A DNA stretch of 51,761 nucleotides, taken from contig JAPOPM010000143.1 of NCBI GenBank assembly GCA_026712905.1, positions 1 through 51,761 of the forward strand, read 5' to 3'. Each line of letters opens with the position of its first letter. The stretch's first letter is position 1. Below, piece after piece: positions 51,276-51,761 of this stretch. Below the pieces are notes generated by a model, which saw only the letters and a list, made by a program, of their open reading frames with translations, had not been told where the DNA came from and did not search any database. Source of the stretch: Deltaproteobacteria bacterium. Lineage in GTDB: Bacteria > Desulfobacterota > Binatia > UBA9968 > JAJDTQ01. The position numbers were made by a program, and so were the translations under genes.

Positions 51276-51761
51276 ATGCCGCAGGACCTTGGAAGCTATC
51301 TGGAGTTGGTGGAATCGAAGGACGAGTTGGTCAGAATCGCCGATCCCGTGGACCCGCGCTACGAGGTGAGCGCGCTTGTGGCGAAGCTGGCACGCGAACG
51401 GCGGCGCCGTCCGGTGCTCCTGCTGGAGAACGTCAAGGGCAGCGCGCTTCCGGTGGTGACCAACCTCCATGCGAGCCGGCGGCGTATGGCATTGGCCATG
51501 AACACCGAGCCGCGGGAGGTCCAGCGGGCGTTCCTCAATGCCATGGAGCGCCCGCTGGCGCCGGTGGTGGTGGACGGCGGGCCGGTCAAGGAGGTGGTGC
51601 ATACGGGTGCCGACGTCGACCTGCTGGCGCTGCCGCAGATCGTCCACCATGGCGCGGACGCCGGGCCCTACATCACCGCGGCTATCTCGTTCGCGAAGGA
51701 TCCGGAGGACGGCACCTGGAACTGCGCCTACAACCGCCTGATGATCATGGGGAAGGACCGG
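51276..51761 (+). CDS. UbiD-family decarboxylase, 5' part cut by window edge
   Basis: The 162 visible codons encode the N-terminus of a UbiD-like (prenylated-FMN-dependent) decarboxylase. The order is a short lead, RRRRPVLLLENVKGSALPVV, the motif VTNLHASRRRMALAM, and VDLLALPQIVHHGADAGPYI; the last is typical of the family around the substrate and cofactor region. The ATG at 51276 has AGGTGA upstream. It is divergent from the OsmC-like gene. The 179-nt gap between them has no convincing promoter. The UbiX partner that makes the cofactor is not in the window. Confidence 0.85.
   Translation, partial: MPQDLGSYLELVESKDELVRIADPVDPRYEVSALVAKLARERRRRPVLLLENVKGSALPVVTNLHASRRRMALAMNTEPREVQRAFLNAMERPLAPVVVDGGPVKEVVHTGADVDLLALPQIVHHGADAGPYITAAISFAKDPEDGTWNCAYNRLMIMGKDR

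Overview
This is a GC-rich bacterial window with dense gene packing, many ATGA/GTGA start-stop overlaps and few strong terminators. Gene content suggests an uncultured, metabolically versatile proteobacterium-like heterotroph: tripartite tricarboxylate transporters (TTT), CoA-transferases, a xanthine-dehydrogenase-type molybdoenzyme, a membrane molybdo-iron-sulfur complex, UbiD, PrpF and a cyclase/amidohydrolase set. Deltaproteobacterial, Binatota or Tectomicrobia-like lineages would fit, but this is inference; no rRNA, tRNA or other phylogenetic marker is present.

Layout. 1-795 (-): 5' part of a TctA permease gene. 960-5388 (-): two-gene molybdoenzyme operon (four-cluster Fe-S protein fused to NrfD, then a molybdopterin catalytic subunit without a Tat signal). 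5698-7526 (+): two-subunit CoA-transferase. 7557-13189 (+): complete seven-gene Mrp Na+/H+ antiporter operon, then a convergent CaCA cation exchanger. 14350-15270 (+): luciferase-like monooxygenase. 15490-16042 (-): BrnTA toxin-antitoxin. 16183-19713 (-): fumarate-reductase-like flavoprotein, a small 2Fe-2S protein and soluble transhydrogenase. 19892-28482 (+): amidohydrolase, PqqC-like protein, coiled-coil membrane protein, cyclase, 2-hydroxyacid dehydrogenase, NYN-LOTUS protein and two MFS transporters. 28533-29110 (-): ParDE-type toxin-antitoxin. 29276-34855 (+): three-subunit molybdenum hydroxylase, a BNR-repeat protein and a DnaQ-fold exonuclease. 34860-38199 (-): MFS and EamA transporters and an ornithine-cyclodeaminase-like enzyme. 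38388-50431 (+): a long collinear run: TctC, a fused TctA-TctB permease, an RND efflux pair, lipocalin-like protein, PrpF, threonine synthase, DUF72 and a polysaccharide deacetylase. 50521-51096 (-): an OsmC-like gene with an in-frame TGA. 51276-end (+): start of a UbiD-family decarboxylase.

The most interesting signal is the OsmC-like gene. An in-frame TGA sits exactly where the family has its peroxidatic cysteine. It is followed, 19 nt later, by the loop of a perfect 6-bp hairpin with a G at loop position 2, as expected of a bacterial SECIS element. This is a strong selenoprotein candidate. Other points are a dispersed REP-like repeat family, a TctA-TctB fusion with an intra-operon terminator, a cytoplasm-facing molybdoenzyme, an operator-covered and nearly leaderless brnTA promoter, and an NYN-LOTUS protein with a hexapeptide-repeat linker.
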